Assembly (NCBI RefSeq): GCF_000621625.1
Contig: NZ_JHXV01000005.1
Coordinates: 124,001 to 188,000 of the forward strand
Length of the DNA: 64,000 bases
Direction: 5' to 3'
Source: Crocinitomix catalasitica ATCC 23190
GTDB lineage: Bacteria; Bacteroidota; Bacteroidia; Flavobacteriales_D; Crocinitomicaceae
Made by a program: the position numbers and the translations under genes. A model generated the notes under the pieces. That model worked only from the letters and a program-made list of their open reading frames with translations, was not told the DNA's origin and did not search any database. This document shows positions 1-9,391 of the stretch, piece by piece. The number at the start of each line of letters is the position of its first letter. Position 1 is the stretch's first letter.

Positions 1-382
1 CCAAAGATATCTGTTTTAAAATAGTATCGCTTAAATTTAATTCGAACAACTTATTTAATAAACAAAGAGTTGCAGATGCATCCGCAGATCCACCTCCAAG
101 ACCAGCACCAGTTGGAACTATTTTATGTAAATGAATTTTTACGGGACTTAAACCATATTTCGACTTCATCAGGTTATAGGCTCGAATAATCAGGTTGTTT
201 TCAGGTGAACAATCAATTTCTACACCAGTTGATGAATAAGAAAAACTGTCACTTTTCACTATTTCAAGAATATCAGACAAGTCTGTAGGATAAAAAACAC
301 TTGATAAATTATGGTACCCATCAAGTCGTTTACCAATGATATTCAGACCTATATTAATTTTAGTTTTTGGGTAAACAACCAT
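1..382 (-). CDS. ispE: 4-diphosphocytidyl-2-C-methyl-D-erythritol kinase, partial (3' end outside window)
   Basis: I translated the minus strand from an ATG at 380-382; the frame stays open to the window edge, so only about the first 127 residues are present. IspE is a cytosolic GHMP-family kinase that phosphorylates CDP-methylerythritol with ATP in the non-mevalonate isoprenoid pathway. The visible protein starts MVVYPKTKINIGLNIIGKR followed by DGYHNLSSVFYPTDLSD, the typical IspE opening (K-x-N-x-x-L-x-I and the DGYH motif near residue 20). The glycine-rich GHMP ATP-binding loop PTGAGLGGGSADAS lies near residue 90. The gene diverges from accA with 96 bases between them. A -7 box TATCTTCG (406 down to 399) lies just upstream of the ATG. 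The identification is secure; the missing part is only the C-terminal half. Confidence 0.93.
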   Translation of the reverse strand, partial: MVVYPKTKINIGLNIIGKRLDGYHNLSSVFYPTDLSDILEIVKSDSFSYSSTGVEIDCSPENNLIIRAYNLMKSKYGLSPVKIHLHKIVPTGAGLGGGSADASATLCLLNKLFELNLSDTILKQISL

Positions 383-398
383 CTTTTTAAAATTTATT

Positions 399-406
399 CG
401 AAGATA
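399..406 (-). promoter_or_regulatory. putative -7 box of ispE
   Basis: TATCTTCG on the minus strand matches the Bacteroidota -7 consensus TAnnTTTG at seven of eight positions and lies 17 bases upstream of the ispE ATG. I see no convincing -33 TTG element. Confidence 0.4.
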
Positions 407-453
407 ATCTTAAATTTAAAATAAATCGGTACGATTAAGAATCAAAAAAACAC

Positions 454-461
454 TAAATTTG
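454..461 (+). promoter_or_regulatory. putative -7 box of accA
   Basis: TAAATTTG fits TAnnTTTG exactly and lies 17 bases upstream of the accA ATG, which would give a very short leader. The -33 element is not recognisable. Confidence 0.45.
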
Positions 462-478
462 AATTTCCAAAAAATAAA

Positions 479-1441
479 ATGATGGCAAACTTTTTACCTT
501 TTGAAGAACCGATAAATAGTATTGAAGAAGAGATAGTAAAAGCAAAGGAAATTGAAACAAATTCCGGAGTAGACACTTCTAAAATGGTTCGAGATCTTCA
601 AAAACAGTTAAAAAAAACAACTGAAGATATATTTAAAAAGTTGACTCCATGGCAACGTGTTCAATTATCTAGACACCCTGATAGACCATATTCATTAGAT
701 TATATCAAATCTTTAACGGATGGAACTTTTATTGAGTTACATGGTGATCGAAATGTGCGAGATGATAAGGCAATGATCGGTGGTTTTGGTCAAATTGATG
801 GCAAAACAATGATGTTTGTAGGTCAACAAAAAGGAAGTAATACTAAACTCAGACAATACAGAAATTTCGGTATGCCTAATCCAGAAGGATATAGGAAGGC
901 CTTAAGATTGTTTAGATTGGCTGAAAAATTTAATAAACCAATTGTTACTTTAATTGATACTCCAGGTGCTTTTCCAGGTTTAGAAGCTGAAGAAAGAGGA
1001 CAAGGTGAAGCTATCGCTCGTAATATCTATGAGATGATGAACCTTAAAGTACCAGTGATTTGTATCATTATAGGTGAAGGTGCTTCAGGCGGAGCTTTAG
1101 GCATTGGTGCGGGTGATAAAGTAATAATGCTAGAAAATTCATGGTATTCTGTTATTTCCCCTGAAAATTGTTCTACCATTTTATGGAGAAGTTGGGATTT
1201 TAAGGAGCGTGCAGCAGAAGTTCTTAAATTAACTTCAACGGATATGAAAGAGTTACGTATCGTTGACGAGATTATAGATGAACCATTAGGTGGAGCACAT
1301 CGTGATAGAGAGAAAACATATAGTAATGTTAAATCTTCAATTATAAAAAATATCGCTAAACTAGAAAAAATGGATCCAGATAAACGTTGTGATGCTAGAA
1401 TAGAGAAGTATTGTGCAATGGGTGTTTTTAACGGAAAGTAA
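479..1441 (+). CDS. accA: acetyl-CoA carboxylase carboxyltransferase subunit alpha
   Basis: AccA and AccD form the carboxyltransferase that moves the carboxyl group from biotin on AccB to acetyl-CoA, making malonyl-CoA for fatty acid synthesis in the cytoplasm. The 320-residue product has the usual AccA length and lacks the zinc-ribbon and CT-beta half, so it is a stand-alone alpha subunit. An N-terminal helical region ([20 protein letters not shown], about residues 40-60) leads into the crotonase-like fold. The signature [20 protein letters not shown] starts near residue 198, with [15 protein letters not shown] following. Two adjacent ATGs (479 and 482) are both possible starts. The usual final glycine of the ISPEG motif reads N here, a mild deviation. 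accB, accC and accD are not in the window. Confidence 0.97.
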   Translation: MMANFLPFEEPINSIEEEIVKAKEIETNSGVDTSKMVRDLQKQLKKTTEDIFKKLTPWQRVQLSRHPDRPYSLDYIKSLTDGTFIELHGDRNVRDDKAMIGGFGQIDGKTMMFVGQQKGSNTKLRQYRNFGMPNPEGYRKALRLFRLAEKFNKPIVTLIDTPGAFPGLEAEERGQGEAIARNIYEMMNLKVPVICIIIGEGASGGALGIGAGDKVIMLENSWYSVISPENCSTILWRSWDFKERAAEVLKLTSTDMKELRIVDEIIDEPLGGAHRDREKTYSNVKSSIIKNIAKLEKMDPDKRCDARIEKYCAMGVFNGK

Positions 1442-1467
1442 GTTTAAATTATAGCAGATATTTATTT

Positions 1468-2166
1468 ATGATTGGTAGCGATTACGAGAAAATTGAATTC
1501 GTATTATTCAATTTAAATTTACTCGAACCAATGGGGTTTATCACGGATACCTTATTGGCTATATTGAGTATTACTTTAGGATTAAAGCTTAGAAAATTAA
1601 AAATTTATCATCCCTTTAAAACCTATTGGATTGCATTTTTCTATATTTTCGGTATAGGTGCTTTTCTTGGCGGTTTAGGACATTTATTCTTTAATTATTG
1701 GGGCGTTAGTGGTAAATTTCCTTCTTGGATTTCAGGACCAATTGCAATTTATACTTTAGAACAGGCAATGATTTCTGTGCACCCTAATCAAAGTCGATTA
1801 GGTTTATATAAATTATTATCCTTTTGGAAATTAATTATAGTGTTTACTATTTTTACTTTGGTATGTATTTATCTACCCATCTATGAAAATCCAACATTAG
1901 CTTTTCTTCCTTCAGCAATAAACACAATTTTAGGAGTCGTTTTAACAGCTGGAATTTTAGCTAGGTATTATGCTAAAACCGTCAATAATGCATATATGTA
2001 TTTTGTTTATGGTGTGCTAATTTTATTACCATCAGCTTTTATATTTCTACTAAAAATAAATTTACATCAGTGGTTTGACAAAAACGATTTTAGTCATATA
2101 TTAATGATGTTGGGTATTTTGTATTTCTATTTGGGCGCTAAAAAAGTTGAACCCTTGATTAAATAA
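1468..2166 (+). CDS. polytopic integral membrane protein, unknown function
   Basis: The 232-residue product is mostly hydrophobic, with about six or seven predicted membrane helices, for example around residues 20-36, 50-75, 118-138, 145-165, 172-195 and 208-225. The N-terminal 18 residues are hydrophilic and there is no cleavable signal. A GHLFFNYWG segment after helix 2 is the only distinctive motif. It resembles uncharacterised membrane proteins of Bacteroidota (possibly the DUF6962 type, from memory and unsure). It begins 26 bases after accA and ends 29 bases before the next gene on the same strand, so the three could be co-transcribed, but nothing links their functions. Confidence 0.75.
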   Translation: MIGSDYEKIEFVLFNLNLLEPMGFITDTLLAILSITLGLKLRKLKIYHPFKTYWIAFFYIFGIGAFLGGLGHLFFNYWGVSGKFPSWISGPIAIYTLEQAMISVHPNQSRLGLYKLLSFWKLIIVFTIFTLVCIYLPIYENPTLAFLPSAINTILGVVLTAGILARYYAKTVNNAYMYFVYGVLILLPSAFIFLLKINLHQWFDKNDFSHILMMLGILYFYLGAKKVEPLIK

Positions 2167-2195
2167 GTTTTACTAACTTGATTTAAAAAATAACG

Positions 2196-2795
2196 ATGGT
2201 ATACTCATTCAATGGCTTTATTCCAGTAGTTGATCCAAGCTCTTTTATTCATCCTCAAGCAACAGTTACAGGGAATGTGATTATTGGAAAAGATGTTTAC
2301 ATAGGACCAGGTGCTGCAATTAGGGGAGATTGGGGTGCAATAATTATTGAGGATGGCTGTAACGTTCAAGAGAACTGCACGATTCACATGTTTCCGGGAA
2401 CAACCGTTTTTTTAAAAAAAGGTGCACATATCGGTCATGGAGCTATTATTCATGGCGCCACTATTGGTGAAAATTGCTTAATAGGAATGAATGCTGTGAT
2501 AATGGACGATGCCATTATTGAAGAGGAAAGTATTATTGGTGCTTTAAGTTTTGTTCCAGCCAAAACGACAATAAAAAAACGCAGTTTAGCAGTGGGGAAT
2601 CCAATAAAGGTCATCAAGGAAGTTTCAGACGATATGTTATCTTGGAAAACAAAAGGAACAGCTTTATACCAGACTTTACCAAAAGAATGTCAAGATTCAC
2701 TTATAGCAGTTGAGCCTCTTACAGAAATCGAACCAGATCGACCTACTCAAGAGTCAATGTATACGACTTGGGAATCGATTAAGAATTCTAAATAA
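2196..2795 (+). CDS. gamma-carbonic-anhydrase-like hexapeptide-repeat protein (PaaY/CaiE type)
   Basis: The 199-residue product is a left-handed beta-helix protein built from hexapeptide repeats (for example ATVTGNVIIGKDVYIGPGAA near residue 22, then HGATIGENCLIGMNAVI). Three histidines, His64, His81 and His86 (in CTIHMF and HIGHGAIIHG), match the trimeric-interface zinc ligands of gamma-class carbonic anhydrases. Length and the C-terminal tail after residue 140 fit the PaaY/CaiE group (about 196 residues), which includes phenylacetate-pathway thioesterases and carnitine-operon proteins. No phenylacetate or carnitine genes are nearby, so the substrate is unknown; in Bacteroidota this family occurs widely without such operons. 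The ATG start is followed directly by the conserved beta-helix N-terminus. Confidence 0.88.
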   Translation: MVYSFNGFIPVVDPSSFIHPQATVTGNVIIGKDVYIGPGAAIRGDWGAIIIEDGCNVQENCTIHMFPGTTVFLKKGAHIGHGAIIHGATIGENCLIGMNAVIMDDAIIEEESIIGALSFVPAKTTIKKRSLAVGNPIKVIKEVSDDMLSWKTKGTALYQTLPKECQDSLIAVEPLTEIEPDRPTQESMYTTWESIKNSK

Positions 2796-2896
2796 GTACC
2801 AATCTTCATTATTTTTCAAGGAATTTGCATTTGAACTGTTAAAAGTATTGATTGGAGGTAATTGTTTTCTAGTGAAATAAGCTTTATTTTAGTAGT

Positions 2897-5251
2897 ATGA
2901 AAACTGCTTACAAATCTCTGCTTAGTATAGTATTACTAATTCTTACTCCAACTCTTTATAGTCAACTAAACATCAATGAAATTGGATATCTTGATATTCC
3001 AGCTTTACATGACACAAAGTGTAATGATATTTGGGGGTATGTTGATGAATTAGGGAATGAATATGCTATCGTTGGTACTGAAGATGGGGTTTCAATAGTT
3101 GATGTTACTGTTCCTGCTGACGTCGCTGAAGTTGCTTGGATTCCCGGAATGAACTCAATTTGGCGAGATATTAAAACTTATGGTGATTTTGCCTATGTAA
3201 CGACCGAAGCTTTGGAAGGTTTATTAATAATAGACCTGAGTCCTTTACCATTTGATACTGAATTACCTACAAGAATTTATTCAGGACCAGCATTAACTCC
3301 ATGGCAATCTGCACATAATATTTATCAAACGGATGGCTATGCTTATATTTTTGGAGCAGGTCGTGGAGCAGGAGGAGTAATAATACTTGATGTCGCTACT
3401 GATCCTTGGAATCCAACGGAGGTAGGTGTATTTGATAATTGGTATGCACATGATGGATATGTTCAAAATGACACAGGATATTTTGCTCATATTTACGATG
3501 GTTTTTTTAGTGTGGTTGATCTGAGGGAAAAAGCGTTCCCTGTACTGTTAGGTTCTGCTGTAACTCCTACCGCCTTTACACATAATATTTGGGCGACTGA
3601 AGATGGTAACTACGTTTTTACAACTGATGAAATCTCAGATGGCTATATCGGTTCATTTGATGTTTCTAATCCTGAATCTATTGTTGAATTAGATAGAATC
3701 CAGTCTTCTCCTGGTTCGAATAGGGTACCGCATAACTCACATGTTAAAGGAGATTATTTATATACTTCTTACTATACTGATGGATTGGTTGTGCACGATA
3801 TTTCAGATCCAAATAATATTATAGAAGTTGCCAATTTTGACACCTCGCCTTTAACTGGACCTACGACGGAAGGTTGTTGGGGTGCTTATCCTTTTTTACC
3901 TTCAGATCATATTTTGGCGACAGATAGAGAAGAAGGGTTGTTTGTTTTTGATGTTTTAGAACACCCAGCGAGTTATTTAAATGGTACAATTACAGAATCA
4001 ATTACTGGAACACCTCTAAATAATGTTAGTATTAGTATTGAAAGCACAGATATTGAAGATTTTTCTAACGTGCCAGGTTATTACGCAACGGGTATTGAAA
4101 GTGAGGGAATAAAAATGGTCGATTATTTCAAAGTTTTATACTATCCACAGTCAATTCCATTAAATTTTGTAAACGGAGCTACGAGAATACAGGATGTAGA
4201 ACTCGAAAAAATTCCTGAATTTTCAATTGATATTAAAGTTCTAGATTCTGAAACTCTATTGCCGATAGAAGGTGTTAATGTATTGTTCTCACATACTTAT
4301 ATTGATAGTGAAGCAGAGACGGATATTGATGGCAACGCCAATATACCTTTGTATTATCAAGATAATTATCAAGTATCTGTTGGAATTTGGGGCTATAAGA
4401 CTGTTTGTTTGGAAGATATTATGTTAACAGATGAGACTGGTGAAATTATTGTTCAACTTGATAAAGGATATTATGATGATTTTAGTTTAGATTTTAATTG
4501 GACTTCAGGAGGAACAGCGTCGAGAGGTCATTGGGTTCGAGATATCCCTGTTGGTGTTGATATAGGAGAGAATCCTTATTTTGATAGTCCCTTTGATTGC
4601 GGAAAATACGCGTATATTACAGGTAATGGAACGAGTAGTTCTAATACACAGGAAGTGAATGATGGAGAAGTTATTTTAGTTTCACCTATATTTTCGCTTG
4701 TGGATTATGTTGATCCGTATATAAATTATGCTACTTGGTTCTTCAATTTGCATGGCGCACCGCCAGATGATACTTTATTTGTTTATATAATCTCCGACGC
4801 AGGTGTTGAAGTAATTGATAAATTGTATAATGGAGGTTTACCAATGAGTCAATGGAACGCAAGCTCGATTCGTATTTTAGATTTTACGACTCCTTCTGAT
4901 GAAATGCAAATAATGTTCATGTTGAGTGATTATGTAGAAACCGAAAATATTACAGAAGGTGCAGTCGATTTTTTCTCAATCACGGAAAGTTCTTTATTGA
5001 ATATTCCTAACGAAAACAAAGAAATTGCATCTAGCATAAAAGCTTATCCTAATCCTTTTCAAAACACGATAAATATTGAAGGAGTCAACGAAGGATTTTT
5101 AGTAATTTATGATATATCGGGAAAACAAATTTGTAATTTAAATGTTGAAAAGGAGATTAAGTTACCAACACTTGAAAGCGGTGTTTATTTATTCGAAGTT
5201 CAAGACTTAAATTCTAGAACTTTAAAAATTTTCAAACAAATTAAATATTAA
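2897..5251 (+). CDS. secreted choice-of-anchor-B / LVIVD repeat protein with T9SS sorting domain
   Basis: The 784-residue product has a signal peptide (residues 1-22, ending at YSQ). Residues about 25-355 are LVIVD-type beta-propeller repeats (AIVGTEDGVSIVDVTVPAD, YVTTEALEGLLIIDLS, AYIFGAGRGAGGVIILDVAT), the arrangement of the choice-of-anchor B family. Two carboxypeptidase-regulatory-like beta-sandwich segments follow (about 358-430 and 440-520), then a region near 525-690 that may be a jelly-roll domain. The last about 75 residues, beginning AYPNPFQNTINIEG and ending IFKQIKY, form a type A C-terminal sorting domain for type IX secretion. It is therefore expected to be exported across the outer membrane and attached or released. 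Propeller proteins of this type are of unknown ligand. The next gene follows after four bases. Confidence 0.88.
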   Translation: MKTAYKSLLSIVLLILTPTLYSQLNINEIGYLDIPALHDTKCNDIWGYVDELGNEYAIVGTEDGVSIVDVTVPADVAEVAWIPGMNSIWRDIKTYGDFAYVTTEALEGLLIIDLSPLPFDTELPTRIYSGPALTPWQSAHNIYQTDGYAYIFGAGRGAGGVIILDVATDPWNPTEVGVFDNWYAHDGYVQNDTGYFAHIYDGFFSVVDLREKAFPVLLGSAVTPTAFTHNIWATEDGNYVFTTDEISDGYIGSFDVSNPESIVELDRIQSSPGSNRVPHNSHVKGDYLYTSYYTDGLVVHDISDPNNIIEVANFDTSPLTGPTTEGCWGAYPFLPSDHILATDREEGLFVFDVLEHPASYLNGTITESITGTPLNNVSISIESTDIEDFSNVPGYYATGIESEGIKMVDYFKVLYYPQSIPLNFVNGATRIQDVELEKIPEFSIDIKVLDSETLLPIEGVNVLFSHTYIDSEAETDIDGNANIPLYYQDNYQVSVGIWGYKTVCLEDIMLTDETGEIIVQLDKGYYDDFSLDFNWTSGGTASRGHWVRDIPVGVDIGENPYFDSPFDCGKYAYITGNGTSSSNTQEVNDGEVILVSPIFSLVDYVDPYINYATWFFNLHGAPPDDTLFVYIISDAGVEVIDKLYNGGLPMSQWNASSIRILDFTTPSDEMQIMFMLSDYVETENITEGAVDFFSITESSLLNIPNENKEIASSIKAYPNPFQNTINIEGVNEGFLVIYDISGKQICNLNVEKEIKLPTLESGVYLFEVQDLNSRTLKIFKQIKY

Positions 5252-5255
5252 ATAA

Positions 5256-5804
5256 ATGAGATTAAATAAAGTTGTTTATAGTTGTATTTTCCTAAGTCTT
5301 TTTGCTTGTTCAAATAACGAAGTGGTTGAGAACGTTAAATCCACTTATACTGAGGAATCTGATGGGATTATTGAATATGACTTGAATGAGGATAGAATAG
5401 ATGCCGTTCAATTTAATAATAACTTATCGATGATTCAACAAAATGTCTCACGTCAAATTGAATTACTATTCCAGTCCGATTCTATTGATATTCAACAGAA
5501 TTACGAAAATACACTCTTCGAAATTGAGATTAATTTACACGAGCTAAAGTCGTATGAAGTGGAGAATGGAGAAAATTTTTTAAAGGCAATCACTGATCTG
5601 TTAATTTTTTATAAAAATGAATTAACCAATGATTTTCCCGAATTAATCGAGATAATAAAGAGTGGTGTAAAGAATGAGAATGAACTCGAAAGACTAAACG
5701 AGTATGATGTCAAATTCGCAAAAGAAGAGGCTGAATATTTAGAAATAATATTTCAAGAACAAGATACTTTTGCAGCAATAAATAATATTAAATTGGCCAG
5801 CTAG
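5256..5804 (+). CDS. putative lipoprotein, unknown function
   Basis: The 182-residue product begins with a lipoprotein signal: a hydrophobic stretch followed by LFAC with the lipidated cysteine at residue 18. The mature part is acidic and mostly alpha-helical (for example NYENTLFEIEINLHELKSYE), without a motif I recognise. It starts four bases after the T9SS gene and its stop codon shares one base with the GTG start of the PqiA-like gene (TAGTG at 5802-5806), so translation of the two is probably coupled. It may be a periplasmic partner of that membrane protein; this is inference from context only. Confidence 0.75.
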   Translation: MRLNKVVYSCIFLSLFACSNNEVVENVKSTYTEESDGIIEYDLNEDRIDAVQFNNNLSMIQQNVSRQIELLFQSDSIDIQQNYENTLFEIEINLHELKSYEVENGENFLKAITDLLIFYKNELTNDFPELIEIIKSGVKNENELERLNEYDVKFAKEEAEYLEIIFQEQDTFAAINNIKLAS

Positions 5805-6742
5805 TGAAAAGCTATTTTGCCATATTATTTAGTGCTTTCATTTTTTTTGGTTTCGTTATTTATTTTTCATTCAAAATCGATAACAAGCTTTCTGAATACA
5901 AGGATATAAAAGAAGATATAGCAAAACAATTAAATTTTAAAGAACGTATTTTGAACGGATGGGAATGGTTACCTGGTAATGAGATAGGTAAATCGAAAAG
6001 AGAATATTGGGAAAAACAAGAAACAAAGGCCGATAATGTCTACGGTTTTGTGAATAGATATTCCATCTTTCTTATACTTACCGTTGTCATATTCGTAGTT
6101 TTTAATGTACTATTTTATCAATACAAACCTATAAAATATAATGTTTATGGTTTACTTATGGTTTTCAGCGCTTTTGCCTTCTTATTTATTGGATTGAAAT
6201 CCCCTTTTATTGAAATTTTTGCATATTCGAGAGATTTCACAGTAAAATTTCCAATTGATATAAATCTCAATGATTACCCATTAATTAGTATGTTGGATCT
6301 AGGTGAATGGGGGAAAATAAAATATAATTTTGAGGCAACTTTTGAAGGTCGTACTTATTATATGTATCAAAACAAATCAATTGTCAATTTGCTTGAAATT
6401 CTTTATACCGGAGGCAATTTTATTGTCGCTATTATGGTAGGATTATTTAGCGTTATCTTTCCAATTGTAAAATTGACCAGTTCAATATTCATTATATTCA
6501 ATCCTCATAGCAAAAGAAGTCAAAGCTTATTTGTTTATATCAAAAACCTCGGTAAATGGAGTATGGCTGATGTATTTATCGCTGCAATCTTCCTTAGTAT
6601 TTTTGCGTACACAAGCTTAAATGTAGGTGTAGAGACTGGAGCACGCACATTGTATGGAACGTACTATTTTTTACTTTTTGTCTTACTTTCAATTGGTTCA
6701 GGATACTATATTAACAAAGTTTTAGTAGTTCAAAAATTTTAA
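5804..6742 (+). CDS. paraquat-inducible protein A (PqiA) family membrane protein
   Basis: The 312-residue product starts at GTG overlapping the previous stop by one base. It has an N-terminal membrane helix (about residues 4-22), a soluble loop, and then further helices near 85-105, 113-133, 205-230, 253-273 and 283-305. The C-terminal half carries the PqiA signature, with a helix reading through FPIVKLTSS and then GKWSMADVFIAAIFLS near residue 245. PqiA proteins of Proteobacteria work with MCE-domain PqiB and PqiC in lipid transport between inner and outer membrane. No MCE-domain gene is present here; the neighbours are a lipoprotein upstream and an esterase downstream (11 bases), which suggests an envelope-related operon. 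Confidence 0.82.
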   Translation: MKSYFAILFSAFIFFGFVIYFSFKIDNKLSEYKDIKEDIAKQLNFKERILNGWEWLPGNEIGKSKREYWEKQETKADNVYGFVNRYSIFLILTVVIFVVFNVLFYQYKPIKYNVYGLLMVFSAFAFLFIGLKSPFIEIFAYSRDFTVKFPIDINLNDYPLISMLDLGEWGKIKYNFEATFEGRTYYMYQNKSIVNLLEILYTGGNFIVAIMVGLFSVIFPIVKLTSSIFIIFNPHSKRSQSLFVYIKNLGKWSMADVFIAAIFLSIFAYTSLNVGVETGARTLYGTYYFLLFVLLSIGSGYYINKVLVVQKF

Positions 6743-6753
6743 AATCGATACAT

Positions 6754-7584
6754 ATGAAGCTAAATTTTATTATTCCAGTTATTCTTATATTAATTAGTTC
6801 AATTGGATTAAGTCAAGATTCAGTTGATATTAAACAACGAAAGGAATTTTCAATAGGAGAGATACTAACAATTAATTCTAATATCCTGGATGAAGCAAGA
6901 GTCTTGAATGTTTATTTACCCTTATCTTATCATCCAGATTCATTAAACAAATACCCAGTAATTTATCTTTTAGACGGTTCAGCACATGAAGATTTTATTC
7001 ATATTGCTGGTTTAGTTCAGTTTGGTTCTTATCCGTGGTTAAATAAAGTTCCAGAAAGTATTGTTGTAGGAATTGAAAATGTTGATCGTAAAAAAGATTT
7101 CACTTTTATACCCAATGACACAGGTTATTTTAAAAATACACCAACTGCTGGAAATTCAGAAAAATTTATATCTTTTTTAAAGAATGAGGTGCAAGTAATA
7201 ATTGACAAAACGTATCGAACTACAGCGGAAAAAACATTGATAGGGCAATCACTTGGAGGGTTATTGGCAACTGAAGTATTGTTCTTTCACACCGATATGT
7301 TTAATAATTATATCATCATAAGCCCAAGTTTATGGTGGGATCGTGAATTATTATTGAGATCAAATATTAAACTATCTACGCTCCCAGATAAAGTATATGT
7401 AGGAGTAGGTAAAGAGGGGAGAATTATGGAAAGTGAAGCTAAAAAATTATATCGATTACTTAAAAAACAAGGCATGATAAAATCACAGCTTAAATTTAAT
7501 TATTTTAAAGATTGTGACCATGCAGATGTTCTACATCTTGCGGTTTACGATGCTTTTAATGTGTTATTTAATGTTGTTGAATAA
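6754..7584 (+). CDS. secreted alpha/beta-hydrolase, esterase D / enterochelin-esterase-like
   Basis: The 276-residue product has a signal peptide (residues 1-20, ending GLSQ) and an alpha/beta-hydrolase fold of the putative-esterase family. The core strand-and-oxyanion segment YPVIYLLDGSAHEDF lies near residue 68, the nucleophile elbow GQSLGG places Ser166, and the likely catalytic histidine is His256 in DCDHADV. Family members hydrolyse acyl esters such as S-formylglutathione or siderophore esters; a Bacteroidota periplasmic member with such a signal peptide is usually annotated only as esterase. It follows the PqiA-like gene by 11 bases, so it is probably the last gene of that operon. Confidence 0.86.
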   Translation: MKLNFIIPVILILISSIGLSQDSVDIKQRKEFSIGEILTINSNILDEARVLNVYLPLSYHPDSLNKYPVIYLLDGSAHEDFIHIAGLVQFGSYPWLNKVPESIVVGIENVDRKKDFTFIPNDTGYFKNTPTAGNSEKFISFLKNEVQVIIDKTYRTTAEKTLIGQSLGGLLATEVLFFHTDMFNNYIIISPSLWWDRELLLRSNIKLSTLPDKVYVGVGKEGRIMESEAKKLYRLLKKQGMIKSQLKFNYFKDCDHADVLHLAVYDAFNVLFNVVE

Positions 7585-7761
7585 GTTAGAGTGAAATTAT
7601 TGTTTTCAAAGGATAAGATTTTGAAAACCTAAATTAATTATTATCTTGGCTGTACTATTTGTTGAAATTAATGGACAACATTAACATTTTGGTTTTTGAT
7701 AAAAGTTGTTTTAAGAGTAGTTTTCAATCATTATTAATTTAAAAACAATAAAATCAAAAAG

Positions 7762-8412
7762 ATGAAAAAGTTTAAGTTACCAGTAATATTTGCCTTATTA
7801 TCAGTTCTGTTATTGGCATGTAACACTCGAGAAATTCCAGAAAACTTTGATTACGGTAGAGTAGAGGGTAATGTTTATAGTAATGATTTCTTCGCTTTTG
7901 AAATGAATGTGCCTAAAGGTTGGGCGGTACAGTCAAAAGAAGAGATGGATAAATTATCTTCTGCAGGAGGTGAATTAATGGCTGGTGATGACGAAGATTA
8001 TAAAAAAGAATTGAAAGCTGCTGAAATAAATTCGGCGACATTATTATCAGTTTTTGAACATGAAGTAGGTACTAATGTCGATTATAATCCAAACTTTATA
8101 GTGATGACAGAAAACATTAATGGTGCTGTTGGTGTAACCGACGGAGCAGGTTATTTAGATGCTACAAAGGTACAAATGGAGAGAGGTCAAGTTAAATATG
8201 ATATTATTTCAGGTGATTATCAAGAGGTTAATTTAGGTGGGACTGATTTTCACAAAATGGATGCTGCTATAACTTACGCAGGAATAACAATAAATCAAAC
8301 TTTTTATTCTTCAATTATTAATGGTTTTGCATTTAATGTAATTATCTCTTATGTAACAGACGAACAAAAAGCTGTATTAGAAAAAGTATTAGATGGTATG
8401 CGTTTCAAATAA
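7762..8412 (+). CDS. lipoprotein of unknown function
   Basis: The 216-residue product has a lipoprotein signal with lipobox LLLAC (cysteine at residue 20). The mature protein starts with a short linker and a beta-rich domain opening with NDFFAFEMNVPKGWAV, a pattern seen in PsbP-like / DUF1795-type folds where an aromatic-Pro-Gly-Trp turn follows a strand; this similarity is only suggestive. No catalytic motif is visible. A 177-base gap separates it from the esterase gene and a strong terminator follows its stop codon, so it seems to be a single-gene transcript. Confidence 0.75.
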   Translation: MKKFKLPVIFALLSVLLLACNTREIPENFDYGRVEGNVYSNDFFAFEMNVPKGWAVQSKEEMDKLSSAGGELMAGDDEDYKKELKAAEINSATLLSVFEHEVGTNVDYNPNFIVMTENINGAVGVTDGAGYLDATKVQMERGQVKYDIISGDYQEVNLGGTDFHKMDAAITYAGITINQTFYSSIINGFAFNVIISYVTDEQKAVLEKVLDGMRFK

Positions 8413-8437
8413 TATATTTGATACCCTATGAAGGAAA

Positions 8438-8470
8438 GGCAAAATACAATTTGGTATTTTGCCTTTTTTT
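8438..8470 (+). terminator. Rho-independent terminator after the 7762-8412 lipoprotein gene
   Basis: A perfect ten-base-pair stem, GGCAAAATAC (8438-8447) with GTATTTTGCC (8454-8463), a six-base loop and a run of seven T residues (8464-8470). It lies 26 bases after the stop codon and ahead of the convergent AMP nucleosidase gene. Confidence 0.9.
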
Positions 8471-8563
8471 ATTGTCTTAAATATTGTGATCTAATTTGTT
8501 GGAATCATAACTTTTTTAAGCTCAACAAATGAATCTGTTTTATATTATAAAAAGCCTTAATAC

Positions 8564-9355
8564 TTATGATTCTCCTTCTGAGTAAGGGAATCTTAAATGC
8601 TTAACTGAAGTTCCGTTGTTTTTAATCTCTTCTAAAGATTTTATACCGATAGCAATATGTTCCTGAACAAAATTGACAGTAACTTGATGATCACTTTTAC
8701 TTGTTTTGACTCCTTCGGCAATCATAGGCTGGTCAGAGACTAACAATAAGGCACCTGTAGGAATCTTATTAGCGAAACCAGTAATGAATATCGTAGCCGT
8801 TTCCATATCAATAGCCATAGCTCTGGTTTTTCTTAAATACTCCTTAAAAGTCTGGTCATGTTCCCAAACTCGTCTATTGGTCGTATATACAGTTCCCGTC
8901 CAATAGTCTCTTTTAAAATCTCTAATTGAAGTGGATACAGCTCTTTGTAAATTGAACGCTGGTAAGGCTGGAATCTCAGGTGGAAAATAATCATTAGATG
9001 TACCTTCTCCGCGAATAGCAGCTATAGGTAGAATTAGGTCTCCTATTTCAGTTTTTCTTTTTAATCCTCCGCATTTACCTAAAAATAAACAAGCTTTAGG
9101 ATTAATAGCACTCAACAGATCCATAACCGTAGCGGCATTTGCACTTCCCATGCCAAAATTAATCATCGTTATATCATTAAATGTCGCATTTGGCATTGCC
9201 TTGTCTCGACCTATGATTTCAGCATCACCTATTTTTGCAAATATTTCAAGATAATTGCTAAAATTAGTCAGTAAGATATATTTACCAAACTTATCAAGTG
9301 GTGTTCCTGTATAACGAACTAACCAATCTCTAACGATTTCATCTTTTGTTTGCAT
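8564..9355 (-). CDS. amn: AMP nucleosidase
   Basis: The 263-residue product is a nucleoside-phosphorylase-fold hydrolase of the short AMP nucleosidase family found in Bacteroidota; AMP nucleosidase cleaves AMP to adenine and ribose 5-phosphate. Signatures are INFGMGSANAATVMDLL (about residue 65), KACLFLGKCGGLKRKTEIGD (about 87), the base- and ribose-binding AMAIDMETATIFITGF (about 180) and LLLVSDQPMIAEGVKT. It lacks the extra N-terminal domain of the longer E. coli Amn, as expected for this subgroup. It lies 36 bases downstream of the AI-2E transporter gene on the same strand, so it is probably the last gene of a recQ-transporter-amn operon. Role: purine salvage and AMP pool control. Confidence 0.88.
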   Translation of the reverse strand: MQTKDEIVRDWLVRYTGTPLDKFGKYILLTNFSNYLEIFAKIGDAEIIGRDKAMPNATFNDITMINFGMGSANAATVMDLLSAINPKACLFLGKCGGLKRKTEIGDLILPIAAIRGEGTSNDYFPPEIPALPAFNLQRAVSTSIRDFKRDYWTGTVYTTNRRVWEHDQTFKEYLRKTRAMAIDMETATIFITGFANKIPTGALLLVSDQPMIAEGVKTSKSDHQVTVNFVQEHIAIGIKSLEEIKNNGTSVKHLRFPYSEGES

Positions 9356-9391
9356 TGCAAGTGTTTTTAGGTTTTACAAGAAGAATTAATA

